DNA of 64,000 bases, taken from the NCBI RefSeq assembly GCF_012489685.1, contig NC_080044.1:66388732-66452731 (forward strand). The letters run 5' to 3'. This document shows positions 50,990 through 60,808 of this stretch, one piece after another. Both the position numbers and the translations under genes were made by a program. The notes under the pieces are model-generated. The model made no database searches. It saw nothing but the letters and a program-made list of their open reading frames with translations, and was not told the DNA's origin. The first letter of the stretch is position 1, and each line of letters starts with the position of its first letter. The DNA comes from Lotus japonicus (Eukaryota; Streptophyta; Magnoliopsida; Fabales; Fabaceae).

Positions 50990-51250
50990 AGAACCATGAG
51001 ACGGCTTCATCTCGCTGATAGCCCTTTCCTTTCTCAAGTCACATCGTGTCATCGGGGGAAGCTACATCTCGTTGATAGCTCTTTCCTCTTAAGGATTATC
51101 TTACCCAAGAGGCAGCTCCATCTAATGGATAGCCCTCTCCACCCGGAATCATGTCATATCTCATCAATCTCATCGGAGAAGCTACATCTCGATCGTTGAT
51201 AGCCCTTTCCGTGCACTGGCGGCTCCATCTAACGGATAGCCCTCTCCACC
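50990..51250. repeat. Minisatellite in the solo LTR
   Basis: The phrase RGCTYCATCTCGYTGATAGC...CTTTCC and its variant GGCTCCATCTAAYGGATAGC...CTCTCCACCCGGAATC recur five times, at about 51003, 51059, 51114, 51179 and 51221. Confidence 0.8.
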
Positions 51251-51348
51251 CGGAATCAAATAACTAGGTGCACCTAGGCCGTTACCTCCGCTAACGGCTA
51301 CGGGGTTCTATCAAGGATCCCCAAAACCGTTTTCTCAAATCATATTAA

Positions 51349-51598
51349 GGCCCCGTTTGGAAAAACAGCTTAATTAAGCGCTTATTCATAAGCTATTTTT
51401 AAAAATTTATTGAAATAAATTAAAAATAAGTTGTATATAAGCATAAGCTGTTTTTCATAAGCTGTCCTGAGTAGCTTATGAAAATAAGCTGAAAATAGCT
51501 TATGGCAGGCCATAAGCTGTTTGCATAAGCTCTCCCAAACACTGGCATAAGAGCTTATGCTGCCAGATAAGCTCAAATAAGCTCTTCCAAACTGGGCC
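51349..51598. mobile_element. Tourist (PIF/Harbinger-type) MITE in the solo LTR
   Basis: 250 bp with inverted ends GGCCCCGTTTGGAA and, reversed, GGCCCAGTTTGGAA, and a 3-bp TAA duplication (51346-51348 and 51599-51601). The interior is dense in AAGCTTAT-like palindromes (ataagctgtttttcataagc), predicting a strong hairpin. Confidence 0.9.
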
Positions 51599-53197
51599 TA
51601 AGTCTCATCAACAGTCTCAAAATCAGCTTTCCAATGCTCATCAAAGCTTTTCAAGTTCACAATCTCAATTTCACATAATTTCAAAATTAAACCAATGTCA
51701 TTCTCTTCTCATATCAACTCATAAAACATACTCAAAATCAACTTTATAAAATCAGCTTTCAAAGAAGTTCAAGAACGAAAGTCAAACATATATAAACATG
51801 TCTCCCCAATTTAGATAAATAGGTAATATGGTAAAGTAATTAAATCAGTGATAGGAATGTTAAAAAATATGTCATAGTAGCTGAAAACCACTCACAACTA
51901 TGAAGAATAACCACAATTGCTTTCAGCAATCCTACGACCATCGAACGATCCACTTGCCGTCGAATCTGAACACAAAATTAACCTCAAACCTTCAGCATTT
52001 ATTACCCTTTTGATATACTACCCATGAGCAACATTAAAATCCCCAAATAAGTAGCAAAGCCCTATAAATTAATTCTGCTTAATTCTAACATGCTATAATA
52101 CTACTATTTAAATTGTAGGTTGTAGGTATACCTCACTGAAGCCAAATAAGCAATCCTAAAAGAGTGGGTACTCTTCTCCTCTTTCAGAACACAAACCCTA
52201 ACTCCCAAACATTTTTTTTCCCAAAGCCATTCCATACGAATACCAAAACGTTTCTTCATGAATGTGCAATTTTCTTGGTGGTAATTAGTTTTGTTCATGG
52301 TGGAGAAGAAAAGAACACAGAAGAAGAAATGGAGGGGGGAAGCCATGTGTCGTCTACGAGAGAAAGACGAAGAAGAAAAATAGAAAAAGAGAGAGAGTGT
52401 GTGATATAGCTTTTGGAAAAGAAATGGGTACTGGGGGGTTACGGGGTGTTTAAAAACCAATTAAGATAGTTTTTTTTTCCTTATCTTTTATATTTATATA
52501 CATATGTATATATACTATTTAAATCATTTTCCGATGTAGAAAAAAATATACTATTCAAATCATTTTTTTTTCCTTTTTAACTCAAAACGAGTCGTTACAG
52601 TATCCCTCAAAGCCCAAATCGTGAAGGGAGAATTCAGACATGACTTCATGAAAAGCTAACATCTCAGCATGATTTGGATTGTCACCACCAATTTTATCCT
52701 CAGGCCGTAAAATATAGTTAAAATCACCAAAGCAAAGCCAAGCCACATCATTTGTAGGTGCTAAAGCCTGAAGCAAAGACAACGTATGCACCTTATTCAC
52801 TTGTTGAGCATAGCCATATATATACCCCTGTCAAGAGGACACGATCATTCAAATCAGGAGTCTGAACCCAGAAGCTTATATGATGCATAGAGGATGATAT
52901 GATGTCAACCTCGACATCCCGGTGCCATAAAAGAGTGAGACCACCAGCCCGCCTTTTTCCTTCGCCAGAACAGTCAACTGAATAACAGTGTGGAAGAATC
53001 AAAGAGCGCCTCATACGTTGAACTTCAAAAGACTTTTTCCTGGTTTCCATAAGGAAAACCACCAATGGACCTTTTGAGAAAATGAGCTTTTGCAAAGCTC
53101 GAACTGCATCGGGGTTCCCAAGCCCCCTGCAATTTAAAAAAAACTTAAACGCTCCTAAGCTAGGTGTCCCTCTACCACAAAAAATTTCCCCACTCAT

Positions 53198-54151
53198 CCA
53201 CCCACACTTCTCTCAACTGACGATATTCAGTTTTTCAATTCCTCAACCTTCCCGCTTGATTTTCACATTTAGCTAGGTTTTCAATTCTTTCAAATATTTC
53301 TATTTAGTCTCTCTCTTGCCCATTTCTATTTCTTTGTCATTTGCCTGCCTTCATGTGTGGTGTGGGTGATATTGTAAGGTTTGAATATCCTTGTCTTTCT
53401 AGTTTCTTCTACTTCTATATTTTCTTTCAGTACGTTTTTTCTTCCAATTTCTAACTTTTTTTTAATTTTTTGTCATTTCTCTTATTCCTTCTTCCCTTGA
53501 CCTGAAATTTGGAGACGAATTGAAGGACAAACTTTTGGATGATGTTGTTGCTTCTTTACGGGTAAGGCTCATGGTTTTATGGGTAGTTCTGAAATATCAG
53601 TGAGGTGGGTGCAGGCCTGTGTATCAAGGGGATGCTTATTTTGGATGGGATGCGCCAATGACTGTGGCGCTGTGCATTATATGATTTGGCCCATTGCTGT
53701 CTCTGTTCCCCTTTTCTTATTGGTCCCCTGTTTTAACTTGACTTCTTGGCCTCTCTTTCCATGTATTTCCTCTGGCTCTATTTCTTTTTCTTTTTCTAAT
53801 TCCTGTACTGTTATTTGACGACCGCCACAACTTCTGCAGTTGGTTACTAATATATATGGCCTATCCAAAAATAAAATCTTACACCTCCATTAAAGTAACT
53901 CATGGAACTATTTTATTTGCAGGGTCAGAGTATGAGTACAGAGACAATAGAGGATTGTAGATAAGGGGGCTAAGATAGAGTTTGAGTATGTTTCAAATGG
54001 TGGTTTTTTACTTCAATTTCCCCGATTCAAAATACTAGAACAACAAGAAGAGTTGGAGAATGATGACATAAAGAGTATAGATCCATTGCTAAGGAAATTG
54101 GACTATATTTTTCATATGACAATGGGGAGGAGCGAAGGTGAAAAAATTACT
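53198..54151. other. Between LINE and Mutator-like element; two coding-like scraps
   Basis: Plus strand 53500-53560 reads LKFGDELKDKLLDDVVASLR with a donor (gtaagg) directly after. 53960-54135 reads KIEFEYVSNGGFLLQFPRFK, then SIDPLLRKLDYIFHMTMG. They look like exons of a decayed or captured gene that I do not recognise. Confidence 0.3.
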
Positions 54152-54160
54152 ATTAAAAAT

Positions 54161-55829
54161 GGGGTTGTCTAAATAACCCTAGTTAAAAATTGGGTTAAAT
54201 CACCCTTGATGAGGTGTTCCAATAATATCACAACAGGTGTCTTTATTAATCAACTCATTTTATTAAAAGGTTAAATATGCTTTAGTCCCTAAACTTAAAC
54301 TGAAATTAGAATTTTGTCCCAACAAAAGTAGATTATTGAAGGGGTCTCCCTAATAAATAAATTGTCCCTTCATTCTTCATCATTTTCAACCCTTAGTCTA
54401 AAAATTAATATCATCTTCATCCTTCCATCATCTTCATCATTTTCAACCCAAAACAACCAAGATTCATCCCATCCAAATCCAGATTAAGAGAAACATAATT
54501 TCATCTTCATCATCACCATTCATCTTCTTCTTCTCCATCATGATCATCATCAACCCACCATACCCACATCCACAAACCCCCCAAAAACATAATTTCAATT
54601 TTTCGCCACCACCAGCAACCTCGCCCATTTCCACCAAACACCACCACCACCCACAGAGCCCCCACTGAAACCCAAACCCCACCCCAACCCCACCGAACCC
54701 ACCTCCACTTCCACGCCTACCAAAATTGATATGCAGAGTGAAACTAACCTCATCCTCTGCAGCGCAATGATACTTATGAGCTAGTTCAGAAACTGGAATC
54801 TCCGCTGAAGCTTAAGTACTGTTTCTCGGCAATCCTCCAACGACGCCATTTCAGCCAATCGACGAAGCTGGTGAAGTTCAGAGCGGAGAGCCTTGTGGAA
54901 GCAAACAAAGAAGAGTATAGGAGCATCGAGGAGTGAAAACCGCGACAGAAGATCCTGCTCAGCAGCATCGTGCTCCTCCTCCTCTTCTCTATCGGACAAG
55001 GAAGGATCGTCGTCGGCGCCGTCCATCGGCGAAAGTTTCGGCAACCACCATCAACGGCGAGGGAGAGCAAAGGGAAGTTGGGCATGAAGAGAGGAACTGA
55101 ATTTATCTGGATCGGTGATGTAATTTAGGGACAAACCATTTATTTTGGTTCAGACTCTTTTCCGATTTCCATAAACCATTGCTTGTTTTGGTCTGATCCA
55201 TTTGATGGCTTTCAATGTAGCGTTGTGATCCTATTCGAACGAATCCTTTTGTTTTGAATTGCTTTGCTACTGATTCTGTAATGAAGTATTGCAATCTCAT
55301 TGTAAATAATGTGTCGCAATTTTGGTAAAAGAAAATCAACAAAATTCTGGGTTTGATTTCTCAATCTCCTTGGGAGGTGTTGAGGTTATAGGTTGTGCTT
55401 TGATGAATCTGGGTTTGGGTGGGGTTTGTGGACGTGGGTATAGTGGGTTGATGATGATGATGAAGGAGAAGAAGATGAAGGGTGATGATGAAGATGAAAT
55501 TATGTTTTTCTTAATCTGGATTTGGACGGGATGAATCTGAGTTGTTTTGGGTTGAAAATGATGAAGATGATGAGAAGGATGAAGATGGTATTAATTTTTG
55601 GAGTAAGGATAGAAGGGACAATTTATTTGGTGGTATAACTTTACACAAGGAAATCCTTGTGCATATTAGGGACAAAATTCAAATTTCGGTTTAAGTTTAG
55701 GGACTAAAACATATTTAACCTTTTAATAAAATGAGTTGGATTAATAAAGACACATGTTGTAATATTATTGGAACACCCCACCAAGGGTGATTTAACCCAA
55801 TTTTTAGCTAGGGTTATTTAGACAACCCC
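54161..55829. mobile_element. Mutator-like element (Pack-MULE type) with long inverted repeats
   Basis: Bounded by an exact 9-bp duplication ATTAAAAAT (54152-54160 and 55830-55838), diagnostic of Mutator-like elements. The inverted ends begin GGGGTTGTCTAAATAACCCT. The arms match for about 170 bp, and similarity resumes further in (54420-54700 against 55370-55600). The 1669-bp element encodes no transposase. Its centre holds the first exon of a BRUTUS-like gene. Confidence 0.93.
54749..55026 (-). pseudogene. Captured first exon of a BRUTUS-type hemerythrin E3 ligase gene
   Basis: The minus-strand frame starts MDGADDDPSLSDREEEEEHD at 55026, then LDAPILFFVCFHKALRSE, LHQLRRLAEMASLED and LKLQRRFQFL, then (after a one-base deletion near 54780) AHKYHCAAEDE and a donor (gttagt). 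This matches the N terminus and first hemerythrin-like domain of plant BRUTUS/BTS-like proteins, iron-binding RING ubiquitin ligases that control iron-deficiency responses. Only the exon with some upstream sequence is present, inside the Mutator-like element, so it is a captured fragment. The frameshift rules out an intact product. Confidence 0.85.
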
Positions 55830-55979
55830 ATTAAAAATACTTGAAAAAAAACTGTGAAAAAAATATAAATAAATAAATTTATAATTTTGTAAATAAAAAA
55901 TTACAATAACAACAAAAGAGTAATCACTAATTTAGAATGATAAATAGTGATGAAAAAGTAATCAGCTTGTCTACAAGCA

Positions 55980-56353
55980 TTTGTGACGACTTTTTTTTGT
56001 CATAATTGGATATTACAATAAGTGGCGATTAAATAGTCACTATTAATACTTGTATTTGTGACGATTTATTTTTGTCATAAATGAATAATATTATTAGTAA
56101 CGATTAATTGGTCATTATTAATATTTGCATTTGTGACGATTTTTTTGTCATTATTGCATATACATATTAGTGACAATATCATCGTCACAATAAAATTCAA
56201 CATCAGTGACGATTAAAAATATCATCACTAATGTATTAGTGACTCGAGTATTAGTGACGATTAAAAATTTTGTCACAAAATACTCATAGTGACGATTTTT
56301 TATACTTTTAATGACGAAAATGATAGTCACTAAAAGCATTAATTCTTGTAGTG
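55980..56353 (-). mobile_element. CACTA terminus (right), inward-facing partner of 44895
   Basis: The stretch ends ...TTAATTCTTGTAGTG at 56353, the inverse of CACTACAAGAATTAA, sharing 13 terminal bases and the following TTTAGTGAC with the left end. Subterminal GTGACGATT...GTCA motifs match the left array. The 3-bp flanks (agc left, ctg right) do not match, so the two ends may have recombined or belong to sister elements. Confidence 0.75.
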
Positions 56354-56356
56354 CTG

Positions 56357-57017
56357 TGTATAAGCAGAAATTCTAAGAAAGCCATACTTCTACAGCTACA
56401 AACAATTGTATTTTTGTTCGTTCATCAAGAAATAAAATGCTTCTACACATGTTGCACAGTTGAAGTATGCAAATAATTTAGTTTTAGACAGTGAATTGCC
56501 TGCAATGTTTTCCCAAGTCCCATTTCATCTGCTAAAAGAGCACGACCTCCATGCTGCAATATAAACCTGAAAACAAATAAATAACGACTAAAATCAAGGC
56601 ATAGTAGAAGAACAAGTTAGGAAGGAAAGACATGGAAGATAAACCACAATAACTCATCCATATCATACAAGAATGGTGGGAGAAAGGTGAGTATACCTAA
56701 CACCTTCTCGCTGAAATGGCAAAAGCTTTGATTCAACATCGCTAGGGATCTTGTCGTATCGACCTTGCAGTAAAGTCAGCAAAAAATAGAAACTTCAGAA
56801 TTTTTTAGGGAAAAAGATAGATGCATAAATCATTTGTAGGTCTAGAGAAAAGGAAACAAAAATCCTGATAATCAAAACATTCAGCAATCAGCATGTACCT
56901 TGAAGATCTGGAACAGCAGATGCAGCGGTAATGGCCTGCTGCACTAAAGGATCTACGTAAAAATACAATTGTTTGTAGCTGTAGAAGTATGGCCTTCTCA
57001 GAATTTCTGCTTATACA
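56357..57017. repeat. 60-bp inverted repeat flanking the SNF2 fragment
   Basis: 56357-56417 (tgtataagcagaaattctaa...) and 56958-57017 are inverse copies with only about two mismatches over 60 bp. They enclose the SMARCAL1-like exons, and the left arm lies three bases outside the CACTA terminus. Confidence 0.85.
56497..56952 (-). pseudogene. SMARCAL1/CHR18-like SNF2 helicase fragment
   Basis: Three consecutive exons with intact splice sites: 56952-56899 (DPLVQQAITAASAVPDLQ), 56763-56697 (GRYDKIPSDVESKLLPFQRE) and 56566 to about 56497 (ILQHGGRALLADEMGLGKTL). The last contains the helicase Walker A. The order matches plant SMARCAL1-type annealing helicases, which act at stalled replication forks. 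All other domains are missing on both sides, and the piece is enclosed by an inverted repeat, so it is a captured or stranded fragment. Confidence 0.85.
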
Positions 57018-57085
57018 CGCTAGCGTGTTTGGTTCAGAAGTTAAAAATGTTATTCTGCAAAACCATTTTAGCAATATATTAGAAA

Positions 57086-58755
57086 GGTTTAATAACATTT
57101 TTTGTCTCTCACTTATCACGATTTAACAGTTCTGGTCCCTTAAGGAATTTATTAGTCTACAACGTCCCTCACGTTACTAACTGTTGCAGTTTTGGTTTTT
57201 TGTCAACTTTTATCCAATATTTAACGATTTTTAATTAAAAAAAATTAAAAACAAGGCTTGAAGAACAGTTTTATGTTTTCTAATTAACAATTTTATGGTT
57301 TATTATTTTTCTTAATTAATTTTTTGATAAAAAACTCGTTAATATTGAATGGAAGTCTCTGGTTCGCTGACTGGAGTGGAAAGGGTGCACTAGGTGCAGT
57401 AGTCCCATATGTTCACATATCAGATACTGATAAATGCTTACATGATATCATGCATGGAGGCTCGTGGGATGTTAGCAGGTTAAACACGATTATCCCACCG
57501 GACTATACTAGCGTCCTGAATCAGATGAGACCTATCGTGACGCCAAATGTTAGAGATTGCTGGTCTTGGCAGCCTCATGAGTCAGGCATGTACTCTGTGG
57601 CTGCAGGCTATGATTGGCTTCGCACTAGGGAGGAAGAGGATCCTAATACAGAGGAGTGGAGCTGGGTGTGGAAGATAAAGGCGCCGGAAAAGATTCGTGT
57701 GTTTATTTGGCTTCTGCTGCATAATGGCATTCAAGTTAATGATAAACGGTTTGCTTGTCATTTGGCACAATCCCCTGCGTGTTCTCGGTGCTCACATCCT
57801 GTAGAGGACAGGTTGCATTGCTTAAGGGATTTCCCTCACTCAATGGAGGTGTGGCGGCGGCTTAATGCTTTGGCGTGGCCAAATTTCTATGCGCAGGACA
57901 TTCGCAGCTGGGTGCAGGTTCTAGTTAAAGGCCGAGCATCAATGCTCTTCATGGCTGGTCTCTGGGGGCTTTGGCGGTGGCGCAATGAAATGGTGCTTGG
58001 TGATAGGAACTGGACGATTGATTTTGTGGTCCAGTGGATCCGGGGAGAGGAGCGCGATTACCACAACCTCCTAGGTGCAGGCACTGGTTCTCTCCATGGG
58101 ATGATGCAGGTGGCAAAGTGGCTACCTCCCCCCCCCAGGCTACTACTCGCTGACAGTTGATGGCGCGTTCAGTCGCACACACAACAGGATGGGAATCGGA
58201 GGGGTAATCCGGGATAGCACAACAGCCTGGATTTTGGGATTCTATGCTGGTGATGTCGGAGGGGACCCCATGATTGCTGAGATTCGAGCTATGATGGTAG
58301 GTTTGAAGCTTGCTTGGGCCAGGAACATTCGCGCTCTCTACTGTGAGACAGATTGCAAAGAGCTCGTGAAGGCTCTTCAGGATAAGAACTATGGGTACCA
58401 TGTTCATGCCTCCGAACTACAAGGGATTCATTTGCTCCTCAGTAGACAGTGGACAGTCAAGCTCCGGTTTATTTCGCGAGAGGCGAATGGTCCAGCGGAT
58501 TGTCTTGCGGGTGAAGGTGCTCGTTTGCATTGTGCTCGAATGGATTTCGTGGACCCACCTAGTGTGGTCGCTCCCTTCTTGGCTAGGGATTCTCTAGCTC
58601 TTTAGTCGTTTAATTTTCCCATGTACCAAAAAAAAAAAAGGAAAACCAAAATTACAATAATTAGTAAGCATGAGGGACGTTGTACGTTAATAAGTTCCTT
58701 GATGGACCATAACTGTCAAATTGTGATAAGCTAAGGATAAAAATGCTATTAAGCC
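57086..58755. mobile_element. Terminal-inverted-repeat element holding a LINE fragment
   Basis: About 115-bp arms at 57086-57202 and 58640-58755 are inverse copies (AGGTTTAATAACATTTTT... and ...ATAAGCTAAGGATAAAAATG). They share the blocks gtctacaacgtccctcac and aaggaatttattag. No clear target duplication was read. The interior is mostly a plus-strand LINE. Confidence 0.75.
57324..58635 (+). pseudogene. 5'-truncated LINE: ORF2 C terminus and RNase H
   Basis: The first frame (to 58160) has the post-RT zinc-knuckle region: WSWQPHESGMYSVAAGYDWL, WVWKIKAPEKIRVFIWLLLH and CSRCSHPVEDRLHC. After an indel in the C-run at 58128-58137, a second frame holds an RNase H-like domain: VDGAFSRTHNRMGIGGVIRD, ETDCKELVKAL and FISREANGPADCLAGEGA, ending at 58605. 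A poly(A) follows at 58627-58638. It belongs to a different lineage from the LINE at 47085. Confidence 0.9.
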
Positions 58756-58864
58756 TTTATAAATGAAAAATACTAAATTGTCCTTCACATACACTCATAA
58801 AATTGTGCCAATTGATGCTCCTATGCGAAGTGGGAGAACAAAGAATTAACAAAGTGAAATACCA

Positions 58865-59074
58865 ATGATGAGAAAAACAATTAAAATGCCAACTTCAATC
58901 CAAGTATCCCTCTTGCTTCTTCTCCTTGTAGCGTGTTTCAATAGCTCAAGTTTTCCTGGTAATTCCCATTCACTACCCATGACTACTACTCAATATTCTA
59001 CTCATTTTCAACCAGATCACCAACAACAAAGCCTGCAGACTTATGAAATATATGCCTTCATCAGATCTCCGTAG
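58865..59074 (+). CDS. Signal-peptide-bearing small ORF of uncertain reality
   Basis: The frame encodes a good signal sequence (MPTSIQVSLLLLLLVACFNS) followed by a short polar tail (SLPMTTTQYSTHF...). Its last ten or so codons are the antisense of the MAEA fragment stop region (from 59041), so the original C terminus has been lost. It may be a truncated secreted-peptide precursor or chance; no family is assigned. Confidence 0.25.
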   Translation: MMRKTIKMPTSIQVSLLLLLLVACFNSSSFPGNSHSLPMTTTQYSTHFQPDHQQQSLQTYEIYAFIRSP

Positions 59075-59415
59075 TTGCAAACTGCACCTGACCTAGGGCA
59101 GGTGATTCTACCATCATTCTTCTTAGCCATCTCTTCAAGCTAAGAGCCTGCAAAAAATCAATAAAATATGAAATTAGCCTCATACTTTATGCTTATATAT
59201 ATAGTAGAACATTTAGAATGGCAGGGACCTTAGTGCTGTAAACATATCCGTTGGGCAAGACTTGTGGTGGGTTCTCAGTGTCCATTAGCTCCTTTGTTAT
59301 GTAGCAGACAAGCTTTGAGTGATGCTGCTTTGAATATGGTAAAGGCAAGGCTATAGTGTGCGGAAACCCTCCTGTGATAGAGGGTCCTCTTTTGTGCAAT
59401 CATCCTCATAACAAT
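59041..59415 (-). pseudogene. MAEA/GID9-like C-terminal pseudogene fragment
   Basis: Two exons: about 59415-59232 (KEDPLSQEGFR, then LPYSKQHHSKLVCYITKELM and DTENPPQVLPNGYVYSTK, with donor gtccct) and 59147-59041 (LEEMAKKNDGRITCPRSG, then CNYGDLMKAYIS and TAA). This is the C-terminal CRA/RING-like end of MAEA, a subunit of the GID/CTLH ubiquitin ligase. A two-base insertion near 59360 and a five-base insertion near 59140 break the frame, and the N-terminal LisH/CTLH exons are absent. It is a pseudogene fragment that retained an intron, so it arose by DNA-level duplication. Confidence 0.85.
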
Positions 59416-60064
59416 ATCTTTATCATGTACGTCAAGGAACATTAATGTATATGCATTAGCATAAAGTTGAAATTAGAACCAAGAAATTGATGAGAAAAGA
59501 GGCTTCAGTGTTCTCAGTATGACCCTCAAAATCTTCCTAACAAGTTCAAAATGAGAACACCAAGGTGGCAGGAGCCATACCTAGGAAAAATTGTAGGAAT
59601 GCTAACAACATATCTGTAAGACCTTGAGAACTACCATATAAAAATCAAGTGTACCTTATTCTCTAAAAAAAAAAAAATCAAGTGTACCTTAGTCACCAGT
59701 TAAATATGATTTGTATACTGTAGTATCTGTACCATAAAATAAACTACGAATATCATGAATTACCCAACCCACCCATCCCCTGACACGCAAATGGGTTGAT
59801 CCGCCGGGTCGAACCCACTTTGACATCCCTCCCCCCAACCACCACCACCATCACCACCACCACCTACCGATCTTCAGTGGTTGAATTGCAGCTTACTTTT
59901 GACATGTTTTCACTATTTCCCTTTTTCACATATATAGTTCACTTTTACATTGGACATGGATATCTTTTACTAACTACTTTTTCGTAGGGTTTTATATGTG
60001 TCTTGCTGCATGGAATGTGCATGTTGTTAAATAATGTGTAACTCTTGTCATATTATTCATATTT
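59416..60064. other. Intergenic, no gene recognised
   Basis: Contains AACCCACC-rich sequence at 59760-59830 related to that at 28245-28285, just before the dispersed-repeat copy B, and a (CCA)n stretch at 59840-59866. Confidence 0.5.
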
Positions 60065-60808
60065 GATAACATAGGACTTCTTGATGTGGTGTTACTCTAA
60101 AATGTTACTTATACACTTGCTAGTATTAATTTGGCTATCTGATGGAGCTGTGATCACATAAGGAGGTGAGGTCTGCTGGAGGAAAAGGGAAGGGTCTTCC
60201 ATAATCACTCCTCGCACTTGCTCGTGTTCTTTCATGCACCGCAACTCAGGGTGAAAATAAAGTCTTATTTTCTTTAATGCAATAATGGCTACAATTTTTC
60301 CTACCCAAAGAAATTGCATCACTTGTTAAATAAGCTATACCTAACAGTTTCCACTTCTGGATTATTTTTACTGATCAAATATCATATTTCAACGATTTGG
60401 TCGTGGAAGCTGCACAAATTGATGGTAGGCTAGCTAGACGCCCTTTAACAAGATATCAACAGAGAGATACAAGCACACCTGATGTTATCATCACTATTTA
60501 TCCGATTAATAGAGGAGTGCAAGGCAGCTATTATGGTAAGGATTGAAGGACTTAATCTAATATAGTCATGTATGATTGGTTGAACCCAAACAAGGTGGCA
60601 ACCAAATTGAATTTCAGCTTATGACTGGTAACTTCAACTTTTGGATAGTTGGTTCGTAACATGGTTTCAGAGCCTCTGACCCAATGGTCTAGAGTTCGAT
60701 TCTTGTTATCCATGATTTTAAAAACAAGTTGAATTTCAGCCCAAGAAATGAAATCTTTGCACGAGAGGTGTCTTCACCAACAGTTTAAGTTTTTGGAATA
60801 ATTAAAAG
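60065..60808 (+). repeat. Dispersed repeat, copy B (partner at 28255)
   Basis: About 740 bp align in direct orientation with 28255-28955. Copy B has an extra ~45 bp near 60197 and a longer open stretch, DLVVEAAQIDGRLARRPLTR ... STPDVIITIYPINRG then GSYYG and a donor-like gtaagg, where copy A is frameshifted. It includes ACATGGTTTCAGAGCC, a PBS-like motif. Unrecognised family. Confidence 0.85.

Larger units (their letters stand above)
50291..52599. mobile_element. Solo LTR, 2.3 kb, inserted in the LINE endonuclease
   Basis: The 2309-bp sequence starts TGTCACGACCC, ends GTCGTTACA, and is flanked by the exact 5-bp duplication GTATC (50286-50290 and 52600-52604). No retroviral coding domain, primer site or second LTR is present, so it is a solo LTR left by LTR-LTR recombination. 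The TGTCACGACCC start and long LTR suggest a large Ty3/gypsy family, but this is inference. It holds a minisatellite and a Tourist MITE. Confidence 0.88.
47085..53197 (-). mobile_element. L1-type LINE, ORF2 region, defective and split by a solo LTR
   Basis: Read on the minus strand from 53197: endonuclease (NCRGLGNPDAV; GDFN; then, beyond the insertion, HASDHSPI), reverse transcriptase (LRQGDPLSPYLFIL, catalytic FFADD), zinc-knuckle domain (CPVCGLENESVSHALFSC) and a partial RNase H ending near 47178. The 3' end is a poly(A), seen as poly(T) at 47085-47095. ORF2 is broken by frameshifts near 49260, 48170, 47850 and 47530 and a stop near 48405. ORF1 was not found, so the 5' end is truncated. 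A 2.3-kb solo LTR separates the two endonuclease halves. Confidence 0.93.

Noticed and set aside
52104..52460. 118-codon minus-strand frame in the solo LTR
   Set aside because: No domain resemblance; it is Phe/Ser-rich composition in LTR sequence with a counter-frame on the other strand.
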